Below, in pieces: positions 33,396 to 42,374 of a DNA stretch of 64,000 nt. Under the pieces are notes generated by a model. It searched no databases, was not told the origin of the DNA, and saw nothing but the letters and a program-made list of their open reading frames with translations. The translations under genes and the position numbers were made by a program. Position 1 is the stretch's first letter. Every line of letters begins with the position of its first letter. Source of the stretch: Pararobbsia alpina_A (GTDB taxonomy: Bacteria; Pseudomonadota; Gammaproteobacteria; Burkholderiales; Burkholderiaceae); contig NZ_OZ221288.1 of the NCBI RefSeq assembly GCF_965118125.1, positions 2,294,001 through 2,358,000 on the forward strand, written 5' to 3'.

Positions 33396-34589
33396 ATGGC
33401 TGGACCGCTTGAAGGCATTCGCGTCATTGAAATCGGGACGCTGATCGCCGCCCCCTTCGCCGCTCGTCTGATGGCCGAATTTGGCGCCGAGGTCATCAAG
33501 ATCGAAGCACCCGAGTCAGGCGACCCGCTTCGCAAATGGCGAAAGCTCCACGACGGCACATCGCTCTGGTGGTATCTGCAATCACGCAACAAGAAGTCGA
33601 TTTGCGTGAACCTCAAGTCGGAAGAGGGCATTGCGATCGTGCGTCAGCTTGCCGGGCAAGCCGACGTCCTGATCGAGAACATGCGCCCCGGTGCACTTGA
33701 GCGGCTCGGTCTCGGCTGGGACACGCTGCATGCACTGAATCCGAAACTGACGATGGTACGGATTTCGGGCTACGGCCAGACCGGCCCGTATCGCGATCGT
33801 CCCGGCTTCGGTGCGATAGGCGAGGCCATGGGCGGAATCCGTTACACCACGGGCGAAGTCGACGGTGCACCGGCCCGCGTGGGCATCAGCCTCGGCGACT
33901 CGCTTGCCTCGATGCATGGCGTGATGGGCGCGTTGATGTCGTTGCTCCGCGTGAAGACGGGCAAGGGCGACGGTCAGGTGGTCGACGTGTCGCTCGTCGA
34001 AAGCGTGTTCAACCTGATGGAAAGCCTCGTACCCGAATACGACATGCTGGGCCATGTCCGCGAACGCAGCGGTGGTGCGCTGCCCGGCATTGCACCTTCG
34101 AATACCTACCCGACTCGCGACGACAGCTATATCGTCATTGCGGGCAACAGCGATCCGATCTTCCGGCGCCTGATGGAGGTGATCGGGCGCCCGGACCTGC
34201 GCGACGACCCTGCGCTCGAGCGCAACGACGGTCGCGCCGCTCAGTGCGAGATGCTCGATGCGGCCATCGCCGCATGGACGTCGCAGCACGACGCGGCCGA
34301 CGTTCTTGCCGCCCTCGAACAGGCCGGCGTACCGGCCGGCCGGATCTATTCGGTGGCCGATATCGTTGCCGATCCGCACTATCAGGCGCGTGGCATGTTG
34401 CTCGACACCACATTGCCCGACGGCGCGCGCGTCAAGATGCCCGGCATCGTGCCGGCACTGTCCGAGACCCCCGGCAGCGTCAACTGGAGCGGCCCGTCGC
34501 TGGGCGAGCACACTTCGTCTGTGCTCGCGGACCTGGGTTTTGCCGCCGATCAGATCGATGCGCTGCGTCAGGCTGGAGCCATCCAATGA
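33396..34589 (+). CDS. Class III CoA-transferase (CaiB/BaiF)
   Basis: 397 residues, normal for the family. Hallmarks: GIRVIEIGTLIAAPFAARLMAEFGAEVIKIE at the N-terminus, DVLIENMRPGALERLGLGWD, and RISGYGQTGPYRDRPGFGAIGEAMGG; the catalytic Asp should lie in the segment around residues 165-175. It moves CoA between carboxylic acids. Its stop overlaps the start of the HMG-CoA lyase gene (ATGA), showing translational coupling. Together they likely activate and then cleave a branched hydroxy-acid (citramalate- or HMG-like); the substrate is not determined. Confidence 0.88.
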   Translation: MAGPLEGIRVIEIGTLIAAPFAARLMAEFGAEVIKIEAPESGDPLRKWRKLHDGTSLWWYLQSRNKKSICVNLKSEEGIAIVRQLAGQADVLIENMRPGALERLGLGWDTLHALNPKLTMVRISGYGQTGPYRDRPGFGAIGEAMGGIRYTTGEVDGAPARVGISLGDSLASMHGVMGALMSLLRVKTGKGDGQVVDVSLVESVFNLMESLVPEYDMLGHVRERSGGALPGIAPSNTYPTRDDSYIVIAGNSDPIFRRLMEVIGRPDLRDDPALERNDGRAAQCEMLDAAIAAWTSQHDAADVLAALEQAGVPAGRIYSVADIVADPHYQARGMLLDTTLPDGARVKMPGIVPALSETPGSVNWSGPSLGEHTSSVLADLGFAADQIDALRQAGAIQ

Positions 34590-35635
34590 CCGCGCCCTTC
34601 AAACGGAGCACACCATCGCCCGTTGTGCGCCCCCGGGTCAAACGCAGGGACACCATCGCGCGAACGGAGATCGACACGTTGAACGAAGCCACACATCGCG
34701 CGCATGCCGCGGACCGCATGATCATTCAGGAAGTGGCGCCACGCGATGGTCTGCAGATCGAGCCAACGTGGGTTGAAACCGACGACAAGGTCGCGCTGAT
34801 CGATTCGCTGTCGAACATAGGGTTCACGCGTATCGAAGCAGGGTCATTCGTGTCGCCCAAGGCGATTCCGGCCCTGCGCGATGGCGAAGAAGTGTTCCTG
34901 CGGATCACACGCAAGCCCGGCGTGATCTACGTCGGGCTGGTGCCGAACGCACGCGGTGCCGAGCGCGCGCTCGAAGCATTCGCCGATGAGCTCAACCTCG
35001 TGATGTCGGCGAGCGAAACCCACAATCGCGCGAACATGCGCATGAGCTGCGACGCATCGCTTGCCGGGTTCGGCGGCATCGTCGAGCTGACGCGTCACAC
35101 GCGAGTCTTGCTCAACGGCACCGTTGCCACGGCGTTCGGTTGCCCGTTCGAAGGTCACATCGATGAGGATCGCGTGGTCTCGATCATCGATGCCTACCTC
35201 GCGCTCGGCATGACCGGCATCACGCTCGCCGATACGACCGGCATGGCCAACCCGCGCCAGGTGTCGCGCATCGTCAAGCGCGCGCTCGGGCGTGTCGGAC
35301 CGGAGGCGCTGACGCTTCACTTTCACAACACGCGCGGACTGGGGCTCGCCAATGTGCTCGCAGCGTATGAAGCAGGCGCGCGGCGCTTTGACGCTTCGCT
35401 CGGCGGGCTTGGCGGTTGTCCGTTCGCACCAGGCGCGTCGGGAAATATCTGCACCGAAGACCTCGCAAACATGTGCGAAGAGATGGGCATCCCGCACGGG
35501 ATCGATCTCGATGGGCTGATCGCGCTGTCACGCGGATTGCCCGCGTTGCTCGGGCATGACGTGCCCGGGCAGGTCGCGAAGGCAGGACGCAATCGCGATC
35601 TGCATCCGGCGCCCGAGTATGCGGTCGCTGCCTGA
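34586..35635 (+). CDS. Hydroxymethylglutaryl-CoA lyase family aldolase
   Basis: 349 residues from the ATG at 34586, which overlaps the CoA-transferase stop. The TIM-barrel pattern is IIQEVAPRDGLQIE near residue 45, with metal-binding residues later, then the family signature with catalytic Cys278 in GGLGGCPFAPGASGN. The first about 44 residues are basic and not part of the family, so translation may really begin at the Met near residue 44, though the coupling favours 34586. It splits HMG-CoA to acetyl-CoA and acetoacetate, or a related citramalyl-type CoA ester. It is coupled to the CoA-transferase; an MFS importer follows. Confidence 0.87.
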   Translation: MTAPFKRSTPSPVVRPRVKRRDTIARTEIDTLNEATHRAHAADRMIIQEVAPRDGLQIEPTWVETDDKVALIDSLSNIGFTRIEAGSFVSPKAIPALRDGEEVFLRITRKPGVIYVGLVPNARGAERALEAFADELNLVMSASETHNRANMRMSCDASLAGFGGIVELTRHTRVLLNGTVATAFGCPFEGHIDEDRVVSIIDAYLALGMTGITLADTTGMANPRQVSRIVKRALGRVGPEALTLHFHNTRGLGLANVLAAYEAGARRFDASLGGLGGCPFAPGASGNICTEDLANMCEEMGIPHGIDLDGLIALSRGLPALLGHDVPGQVAKAGRNRDLHPAPEYAVAA

Positions 35636-35783
35636 GATTGCAGCAGGCCACATGGGGACCGTTTGAATCACGGGCCAGCGAACTCGGCCCACTAGCAGCA
35701 CACGTTTTATCCAGCACTTAAAAAAAGACGCAAGCACTCGAAAAAAACGGGATCGCAGCGCGATCCCGACAAGGAGACAGGCC

Positions 35784-37253
35784 ATGAGCCAAATCGATTT
35801 CGCGGCAGCACGCCGCGCTTCTTCCGTATCGACGGTCGACGACGCGCTCGAACCGTCGCTCGAACCACAGGGTGCCGGGGCGCGTGATGGCGCCGACACT
35901 GCGCACCCCGAGGGCACAGGTAAAGAACGCTCGCACACGGGTCTGAACGCCACGTCAGAGAACCTCACGCTCTCGGCGATCGTGCGCAAAGTCACGTGGC
36001 GCCTCATGCCCGTGATCATGACGTGCTACCTCTTCGCGTTCTTCGATCGCATCAATATCAGCTTCGCGAAGTTCCAGTTGCAAAGTCAGCTCGGCCTGAG
36101 CGACACGGCGTACGGCCTCGGAGCGAGCCTGTTCGTGATCGGCTACGTGCTGTTCGAGGTACCGAGCAACCTCTTTCTCTACAAGGTCGGTGCGCGGCGG
36201 TGGATTGCCCGCATCATGATTTCATGGGGCATTGCCACAGCGCTCATGATGTTCGTGTCGAACGAGTGGCAGTTCTACGCGCTGCGATTCACGATCGGCG
36301 CGATGGAAGCCGGCTTTGCGCCGGGCGTGCTCTATTACCTGACGCTCTGGTTCCCGGCGAGCCATCGTGGACGCAATACCTCGCTGCTGTTCCTTGCATC
36401 CGCGTTTTCGGGTTTGCTGGGTGCGCCCGTCTCGGGTCTTGTGCTGGGTCATCTCGACGGCGTGCTCGGCGTACCGGGCTGGCACTGGCTGTTTTTGCTG
36501 GGTGGTGTGCCTTGCGTGGCGCTTGGCCTGCTCGTGTTGCGCTTTCTCGACGATCGCATCGAGGATGCGACATGGCTGAGCACGGGCGAGAAAGCGCAGC
36601 TGTCACAACACGTGACTGCGCCGCAAAAGCATTCGACGCGCGCACATTCCCTGATCGGCGCGATTCGCACGCCGGGTTTCCTCACGCTGGGGCTGGTCTA
36701 TTTCCTGATTCAGGTCGCTTCGTACGGACTGAACTTCTGGGCGCCTCATTTGATTCGGGCGGCCGGCACGCACAACCCGGCAATGATCGGGTTCCTGACG
36801 GCCGTGCCGTATATCTGCGGTGCGATCTGCATGGTGGTGGTCGGCCGGATGTCGGATGCAAGCGGCGAACGCCGCAAGTATGTGTGCGCATTGCTGGTTC
36901 TGGCGGCAGCAGGTTTTGTCGCGGCGGGGGTCTTCGATACACAGACCACGTGGCTGATCGTGGCGCTGGGCGTCATGGGCGCCGGCGTTGTAGCTTCGAT
37001 TCCCGCATTCTGGGCGCTGCCACCGAAGTTGCTGAGCGGTGCAGGGGCGGCAGGCGGTATCGCGCTGATCAATACGCTCGGCCAGCTTGGCGGGATCGTA
37101 AGCCCGATTATGGTTGGACGCATTCATGACCTGACGGGCAGCACGACGCCTGCGCTTTATGTGATCGGCGCGATGACAGTTGTCTGCGCGTTGATCGTCG
37201 CGTTCGCCATGCCGGCAGCGCTTCGGGACAAGGATCCGACGCACACGCGGTAA
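35784..37253 (+). CDS. MFS transporter, anion:cation symporter (ACS) family
   Basis: 489 residues. A soluble N-terminal tail of about 65 residues is followed by 12 transmembrane helices. Motifs RLMPVIMTCYLFAFFDRINISFAKF and GLGASLFVIGYVLFEVPSNLFLYKVGARRWIARIM are typical of the ACS family (phthalate, tartrate, 4-hydroxyphenylacetate importers). AAGGAGA precedes the ATG. It lies 148 bases after the lyase gene and likely imports the carboxylic acid that the CoA-transferase and lyase degrade. Confidence 0.87.
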   Translation: MSQIDFAAARRASSVSTVDDALEPSLEPQGAGARDGADTAHPEGTGKERSHTGLNATSENLTLSAIVRKVTWRLMPVIMTCYLFAFFDRINISFAKFQLQSQLGLSDTAYGLGASLFVIGYVLFEVPSNLFLYKVGARRWIARIMISWGIATALMMFVSNEWQFYALRFTIGAMEAGFAPGVLYYLTLWFPASHRGRNTSLLFLASAFSGLLGAPVSGLVLGHLDGVLGVPGWHWLFLLGGVPCVALGLLVLRFLDDRIEDATWLSTGEKAQLSQHVTAPQKHSTRAHSLIGAIRTPGFLTLGLVYFLIQVASYGLNFWAPHLIRAAGTHNPAMIGFLTAVPYICGAICMVVVGRMSDASGERRKYVCALLVLAAAGFVAAGVFDTQTTWLIVALGVMGAGVVASIPAFWALPPKLLSGAGAAGGIALINTLGQLGGIVSPIMVGRIHDLTGSTTPALYVIGAMTVVCALIVAFAMPAALRDKDPTHTR

Positions 37254-37348
37254 GAGGCAGCGCCAAGCGACTTCGGGCGTCTCCCTATCCGCGCATCGAT
37301 GCGTGTGTTTTATGATCCGACGGTTCACTTCACGTCAGGATCGCCACG

Positions 37349-38221
37349 ATGGACATGACGCAGGATATGCGCAGCGCCCCTACGGCGGCCCGGGTCTCCA
37401 CGGTCCGGACACGCGACGGCATCGAACTCGCGATTTACCACTGGCCCGTGGCCGGCGTGGCGCGGGCTACCGTTGCTCTCGTGCACGGTCTGGCCGAACA
37501 CGCGGGGCGTTACGCGGCGCTGGCCGAGCGGCTCAATGCGGCCGGCATCGAATTGCTGAGTGTCGATCTGCGCGGACATGGGCATTCGCCCGGCAAGCGC
37601 GTGTGGGTCGACCGGTTCGATCAGTATCTCGACGATACGCAGGCACTGCTCAGCGTCGCGTCCCGCCGCGGAACGCCATTGTTCCTGATGGGGCACAGCA
37701 TGGGCGGGGCGATTGCGGCGCTCTATGCCGTCGAGCGCCTCGATCCGAGCGGGGCGCCGTGCGTCGGACTCATTCTGTCGAGCGCTGCGCTCGCGCCGGG
37801 ACGCGATGTTCCCAAGTGGATGATCCCGCTGAGTCGCCTCATCAGTCGCTGGATGCCGAATTTCCCGGCGATGAAGATCGATGCCTCGCCGTTGTCGCGC
37901 GATCCGGTCATCGTCGAAGAAAGTCGCAACGACCCACTCGTTCACCACGGCGCAGTGCCGGCACGCACCGGCGCCGAGATTCTCGACGGCATGGCGCGCA
38001 TCGCACGAGGACGGGCGGCGCTACGTTTGCCGGTCCTGGTTTTCCACGGCACCGCGGACAAGCTGACCGAGCCAGAAGGCAGCCGGGAATTTGGCGCGCA
38101 GGTCGGGTCACCCGACCGTACCGTGACGATGTATGAAGGTGGTTATCACGAGACGATGAACGACATCGAGCGCGACCGAGTCATTGATGCGCTGATCGCC
38201 TGGATCGTCGCGCGGATTTAG
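37349..38221 (+). CDS. Alpha/beta hydrolase, monoacylglycerol lipase-like
   Basis: 290 residues. Oxyanion region ALVHGLAEHAGRY, then the nucleophile elbow GHSMGG with Ser117, an acid around VLVFHGTADKL (Asp) and the catalytic His in GGYHETMND. This is the Serine aminopeptidase S33/monoglyceride lipase subgroup; there is no signal peptide, so it is cytoplasmic. It hydrolyses monoacylglycerols or lysophospholipids in relatives. An AGGATCG precedes the ATG at 37349. It is convergent with the EamA gene with 1 base between them. Confidence 0.85.
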   Translation: MDMTQDMRSAPTAARVSTVRTRDGIELAIYHWPVAGVARATVALVHGLAEHAGRYAALAERLNAAGIELLSVDLRGHGHSPGKRVWVDRFDQYLDDTQALLSVASRRGTPLFLMGHSMGGAIAALYAVERLDPSGAPCVGLILSSAALAPGRDVPKWMIPLSRLISRWMPNFPAMKIDASPLSRDPVIVEESRNDPLVHHGAVPARTGAEILDGMARIARGRAALRLPVLVFHGTADKLTEPEGSREFGAQVGSPDRTVTMYEGGYHETMNDIERDRVIDALIAWIVARI

Positions 38222-38222
38222 C

Positions 38223-39119
38223 TTAACGCGCTGCGGCCAGTGTCCTGCGTCCGAACAGCAGGCCGAACGTCCCCTGTGTGAGGCTCACGCCGATCAGGAT
38301 CAGGCCACCGCCGATCCAGTGGTGACGCTGGATCGTTTCGCCGAGCAGCACGCTCGCGAACATGGCCGTGAACAGCGGCAGCATGTTCATCAGAACCGCC
38401 GTACGCTCGCTGCCAATGCGCTCGATGCCGAGCATCCAGAAATACGAAGCGATGACGGACGACGCGATCCCGGCAAACACGATGAGTCCGACGCCTGCCA
38501 GCGGAACAGCAAGGCTATGTGCGCTCAGCGCGAGCGGGATCAGCATCACGACGGCGATCAGCACCTGCACATAGAGGTTGATCCAGAGCCCGAAAGGCGG
38601 CGCCCAACGGCGATACAGCACGCCGTAGAGCGCATATGCCGCCGCGCCGACGAGCATCAGCGCGTCGCCGCGATTGACCCCTGAAGCCAGCAGGCTGGCG
38701 GGGTTGCCGCGGCTCAGCAGCCAGATGACGCCCGCAAACGAAATCGCCACGCCGATCATGGCCGCACCGCTGACGCGCTGCCGGAACACCACGCCATTGA
38801 TCACGAGCACCAGCATCGGAATCAGCGCGCAGATTACGCCCATATTGGTCGCGCTCGTGCTGTGAGCCGCGTAATACGCGAGGCACTGATACATGACCAT
38901 GCCCATCAGCGACAGGGCGGCAAAGCGGCCGAGCCACGGGCGCACTTCGCTGCGCCGGCGCCACAACGGGCGCGCGCACATCGGTGTCAGCACCAGGGCA
39001 GCGAGCGCCCAGCGATAGAACGAAATCGCCGCCGGGTCGAGCACGCCGGCAGCCGCCTTCGAGACGATGGTGTTCGCGGCCCAGATCAGCACTGCGAGCA
39101 AAGGAAAGAGCACAGCCAT
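38223..39119 (-). CDS. EamA-family transporter (DMT superfamily)
   Basis: 298 residues with ten hydrophobic helices in two EamA repeats (about 1-140 and 150-290). Characteristic stretches are IWAANTIVSKAAAGVLDPAAISFYRWALAALVL and SYFWMLGIERIGSERTAVLMNMLPLFTAM. Members export amino acids or other metabolites. Divergent from an AraC-type regulator 100 bases away, which probably controls it. The substrate is not deducible. Confidence 0.85.
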   Translation of the reverse strand: MAVLFPLLAVLIWAANTIVSKAAAGVLDPAAISFYRWALAALVLTPMCARPLWRRRSEVRPWLGRFAALSLMGMVMYQCLAYYAAHSTSATNMGVICALIPMLVLVINGVVFRQRVSGAAMIGVAISFAGVIWLLSRGNPASLLASGVNRGDALMLVGAAAYALYGVLYRRWAPPFGLWINLYVQVLIAVVMLIPLALSAHSLAVPLAGVGLIVFAGIASSVIASYFWMLGIERIGSERTAVLMNMLPLFTAMFASVLLGETIQRHHWIGGGLILIGVSLTQGTFGLLFGRRTLAAAR

Positions 39120-39218
39120 GTTGATGCGTCCTGCATGAAAAGTTGGACGTAGTGTAGTGCTGTCCGATCTGATTTATATAATGCAAACCGGACAACCCGA
39201 TGAGTCGAAGGCGACAAC

Positions 39219-40007
39219 GTGAAGTTCCACTACTTCGAGAGCGATTTGCAGGTGCCGGAACCTCAGCCGGTGCACATTCGTTACGACCACTTTGAGCCCG
39301 ACACCGATTTCGAATTTCACATTCATCCGTGGGGACAATTGAGCCGGATCAACCTCGGACTGATGGAAATCGAGTTCGAGGATCGCAAGCTCACTGCGCC
39401 GTCGGAATACGTGATCTGGGTCCCGGGACGAGTCCCTCACGCGGCTTTTATCAGACAGGCAGCCGACTATATTTCGGTCTACGTGAGCGACGCGCTCGCG
39501 AAACGTTTACCGGAGGATGGGTGTCTGATCGCGCAAACACCGCTCGTGCGCGCGCTGTTCGATGACTTTTGCACGCGTCGTGTGTCGGCGATGAGCGATC
39601 CGTGGGATGCGCGTCAGGCCGAGCTGTTGGTCGAACACCTCGCGAGGGCGGGCCGGGAAGACAGTTATCTGCCCGACAGCGCCGACCGCCAGCTCGAACC
39701 CATCCTGCGTGCCATCCGGCTCGATCCGGCTGATTCGACGTCGCTCGCCGAGTGGGCATCGCGTGTGCACAGCACTGAACGTACGCTGGCGCGCCGGTTT
39801 CAGGCCGAGCTTGGCGTGAGTTTCGTGCAATGGCGAAATCGCGTGCGCTTGTTGCGCGCGCTCGCGTGGCTGCGCGAAGAGGTGGCGGTGCATGAGATCG
39901 CGGCGCGCCTGAACTATTCGACGCCGTCGGCCTTTATCGCGATGTTTCGCAAGCAGACCGGGTTCTCGCCGGAGCGGTATCGACGCCAGGGGCGGGACGA
40001 AGGGTAG
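39219..40007 (+). CDS. AraC-family regulator with cupin N-terminus
   Basis: 262 residues from a GTG at 39219 with GAAGGCG upstream. The N-terminal cupin has HIRYDHFEPDTDFEFHIHPWGQL (His residues of the cupin motif), and the C-terminal double helix-turn-helix has LAEWASRVHSTERTLARRFQAELG and IAARLNYSTPSAFIAMFRKQTGFSPERYRR. The layout is that of the subgroup which pairs divergently with EamA/DMT exporters, as here. The ligand is unknown. Confidence 0.87.
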   Translation: MKFHYFESDLQVPEPQPVHIRYDHFEPDTDFEFHIHPWGQLSRINLGLMEIEFEDRKLTAPSEYVIWVPGRVPHAAFIRQAADYISVYVSDALAKRLPEDGCLIAQTPLVRALFDDFCTRRVSAMSDPWDARQAELLVEHLARAGREDSYLPDSADRQLEPILRAIRLDPADSTSLAEWASRVHSTERTLARRFQAELGVSFVQWRNRVRLLRALAWLREEVAVHEIAARLNYSTPSAFIAMFRKQTGFSPERYRRQGRDEG

Positions 40008-40186
40008 CGGCGCGTGCGTGTCGCCGACGCAAAGCGTTCGCGTGCTGGAACAAAGTCTTTGAGTGGAATGCGTTTCGCCCTGTCTTGTTCGGCGGGGTGC
40101 ATTCGTCGTAGAAGCGGGACGGTTTAATCGAGTGGCCATGCGCCGCGTGGACCCGGACCGGCATTGTTCAACCAACGGGAGCATGT

Positions 40187-40663
40187 ATGCATAAGTTGTC
40201 GACTTTCCTCTGGTTTCAGGGCCAGGCTGAAGAGGCCGCGAATTTCTATACGAGCGTCTTTCCCGGCTCGCAGATCAAAAGCGTCATGCGATACGGCGAC
40301 GCGGGCCCTGGCCCGAAGGGCGCGGTCATGACGGTTGAGTTCGAAGCCTTCGGCCAGCGCTTCGTCGCACTGAACGGCGGCTCGGCATTCAGTTTCACGC
40401 CCGCGATCTCATTCATGATCAATTGCGAATCTCAGGCCGAGCTCGATGATCTCTGGGACAAATTGCTATCGGGCGGCGGGCAGACCATGCAGTGCGGCTG
40501 GCTCAAGGACAAATACGGGGTGGCATGGCAAGTCACGCCGCGCAAGATATTCGACCTGATCAACGATCCCGACCCGGTGAAGAGCAAGCGCGTGATGGAG
40601 GCGATGTTCCAGATGGTCAAGCTCGATCTGCCGACGCTCGAAAAGGCGCACGCCGGGGCGTAA
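40187..40663 (+). CDS. PhnB-like VOC superfamily protein
   Basis: 158 residues. Two beta-alpha-beta-beta-beta units: LSTFLWFQGQAEEAANFYTSVFPGSQI and ISFMINCESQAELDDLWDKLLSGGG. This is the 3-demethylubiquinone methyltransferase-like PhnB/VOC type; despite the old name no methyltransferase motif is visible. GGGAG precedes the ATG. No partner genes; function unknown beyond the fold. Confidence 0.8.
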   Translation: MHKLSTFLWFQGQAEEAANFYTSVFPGSQIKSVMRYGDAGPGPKGAVMTVEFEAFGQRFVALNGGSAFSFTPAISFMINCESQAELDDLWDKLLSGGGQTMQCGWLKDKYGVAWQVTPRKIFDLINDPDPVKSKRVMEAMFQMVKLDLPTLEKAHAGA

Positions 40664-41301
40664 AGCGCCCGAAGGGCGGCGGGCGGGGAAACGTGGCTGG
40701 GACGGCCCGGCAGAAGGTGACGGCGATGGCCTGCAGCCCAAGGGCAACGTTTAAGGGTTCCGCTTGCCACGAGCGAGGGCCGAAGAGCGCGCGCTTGGCG
40801 AAGCAGGCGGCGGGCGCGCTCTGCGTCGGTGCCGGTAGCTCTGTCCGATTTGTCCGTTACCCGGTCGAAATGACTGATGGATGCAGTGAGCAGGTCTTCC
40901 GGGCCGGCGATCGGCCCGCAGACCCGCGAAATTCGGCCGCTTTTTATTACAACGCTTTTCAACGTTCCGATTCGAAAGACGCCGTCAGGGCAGCGTAATA
41001 CGTTGCCCACGCAAGGTTTTTTTCGATATGACGGGCTTCGTGGTTAACCCGTGGCTCGGAAAAGATCTCTTACAAGGCCTCACTTCTATGACACGGGGCG
41101 ATCGATACATTGGGTACCAGCAGCAGGGCAATGACGCGAATGACTCTTGAACGCGTCAGGTGCCGGTCGATTCGACCCGCGTCATCGCTTTTGATCGCGC
41201 AGCCCGCTACATCGCGAAGTCTTCGCGGCGACAGCGGGCAATACCGGACGACTTGCACCACGCCCCGTCATCTGCAGCGAAACCTCTTAAGGAGATCGGC
41301 C
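40664..41301. other. Intergenic region, 638 bp, no gene seen
   Basis: The longest stretch without a gene. Frames are open in several directions, but none shows a domain, signal peptide or ribosome site. The region between about 40920 and 41090 is AT-richer than its surroundings and may hold a promoter for the His/Asp-rich protein downstream. An AAGGAG at 41289-41294 is the ribosome site of that gene. Confidence 0.5.
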
Positions 41302-41607
41302 ATGAAGACCTTGAACAAGATCCCGCGCGTGCTTATTGCAACGCTCGCCGCGAGCGCGGCACTCGTCGCAACCGGTAGCGCATTCGCCCAGTCGGATCGC
41401 GTGATCGTGCGTGACGACGCAGCGCCCGCTTACGTGCAACCGCACATGATGCCGGTTGACGTCTCGATCAATATCGGCTGGCACGGCGACCGCTATTGGG
41501 ACGGCCACCGTTATTGGGCCCACGACGACTGGATGCGTCATCACCCGCATGACCACGACCCGTACCGCCACGACGATCATCACGACGATCACGACCATCA
41601 CAACTGA
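41302..41607 (+). CDS. Small secreted His/Asp-rich protein
   Basis: 101 residues. AAGGAG lies 7 bases before the ATG. Signal peptide MKTLNKIPRVLIATLAASAALVATGSAFA (cleavage after AFA, about residue 29). The mature part has VSINIGWHGDRYWDGHRYWAHDDWMRHHP and ends in a run of His and Asp (DHDPYRHDDHHDDHDHHN), about 45 percent of the last 35 residues. This suggests metal binding in the periplasm, which is inference. No known family was recognised. A terminator follows at 41705-41740. Confidence 0.75.
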   Translation: MKTLNKIPRVLIATLAASAALVATGSAFAQSDRVIVRDDAAPAYVQPHMMPVDVSINIGWHGDRYWDGHRYWAHDDWMRHHPHDHDPYRHDDHHDDHDHHN

Positions 41608-41704
41608 TTCGTGACCTGAGTCGTGCCGTTGCGTGACCACGTGACCGTTGCGTGACGATTGAATCGCGTTGAATCGAATCGATCGTTCGACACGACGACA
41701 TCGA

Positions 41705-41740
41705 GCCCCTGACCGAGTAGCATCGGCAGGGGCTTTTTTT
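41705..41740 (+). terminator. Rho-independent terminator
   Basis: GCCCCTG (41705-41711) pairs with CAGGGGC (41727-41733), extended by inner CCGA/TCGG pairing, and is followed by seven T residues. It ends the transcript of the His/Asp-rich protein. Confidence 0.85.
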
Positions 41741-41895
41741 GTGGCCGTCGAAATAACGTTTGCGCTTGCGTCGAAACGGCCCTTCGCCGATCGTCATTGC
41801 AGCGGGGGCGAACGAAAACAATGACGGTCTGTTCCCGCGCAGGCGCTGCGTCGTCTGCAGACACTATCGCGGCAATCTACTCCGGAGCTTTGATC

Positions 41896-42366
41896 ATGAC
41901 GAACGCAGTCAAATGGATGCCCGAAGGCATGCACTCGGTCACACCGCATCTCGTTGTGGCGGGTGCAGCCAAAGCCATCGACTTTTACAAGCAGGCCTTT
42001 GGCGCGACCGAGATTACGCGTCTGCCCGGGCAGGCAGGCAAGCTGATGCACGCCGCCCTTCGCATTGGCGATTCGGTCGTGATGCTCGTCGACGAAATGC
42101 CTGAATGGAAAGCGCTCGGGCCGATCGCGCTCAAGGGCTCGCCCGTGACCATCCATCTCTACGTGCCCGATGCGGACGCCACGATCGCCACGGCTGAAGC
42201 GGCCGGCGCGACGGTCACCATGCCGGCCGCCGATATGTTCTGGGGCGATCGCTATGGTCAGGTGCAGGATCCGTTTGGCCACAAGTGGTCGGTCGCGACG
42301 CACCAGCGCGATGTGACTGCCGAAGAAATGCAGGACGCGATGCGCAAGATGTCACAGCCGTCCTGA
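41896..42366 (+). CDS. Glyoxalase/bleomycin-resistance-like VOC protein
   Basis: 156 residues from the ATG at 41896 with GGAG 8 bases upstream. Two VOC repeats: VTPHLVVAGAAKAIDFYKQAFGATEITRL and VTIHLYVPDADATIATAEAAGATV, with FWGDRYGQVQDPFGHKW, the PhnB/YdeI-type motif. Relatives bind a metal or small molecule; an enzymatic role is unproven. It is distinct from the VOC protein at 40187-40663. Convergent with the EamA gene, with 8 bases between the stops. Confidence 0.82.
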   Translation: MTNAVKWMPEGMHSVTPHLVVAGAAKAIDFYKQAFGATEITRLPGQAGKLMHAALRIGDSVVMLVDEMPEWKALGPIALKGSPVTIHLYVPDADATIATAEAAGATVTMPAADMFWGDRYGQVQDPFGHKWSVATHQRDVTAEEMQDAMRKMSQPS

Positions 42367-42374
42367 CGTAGGGG

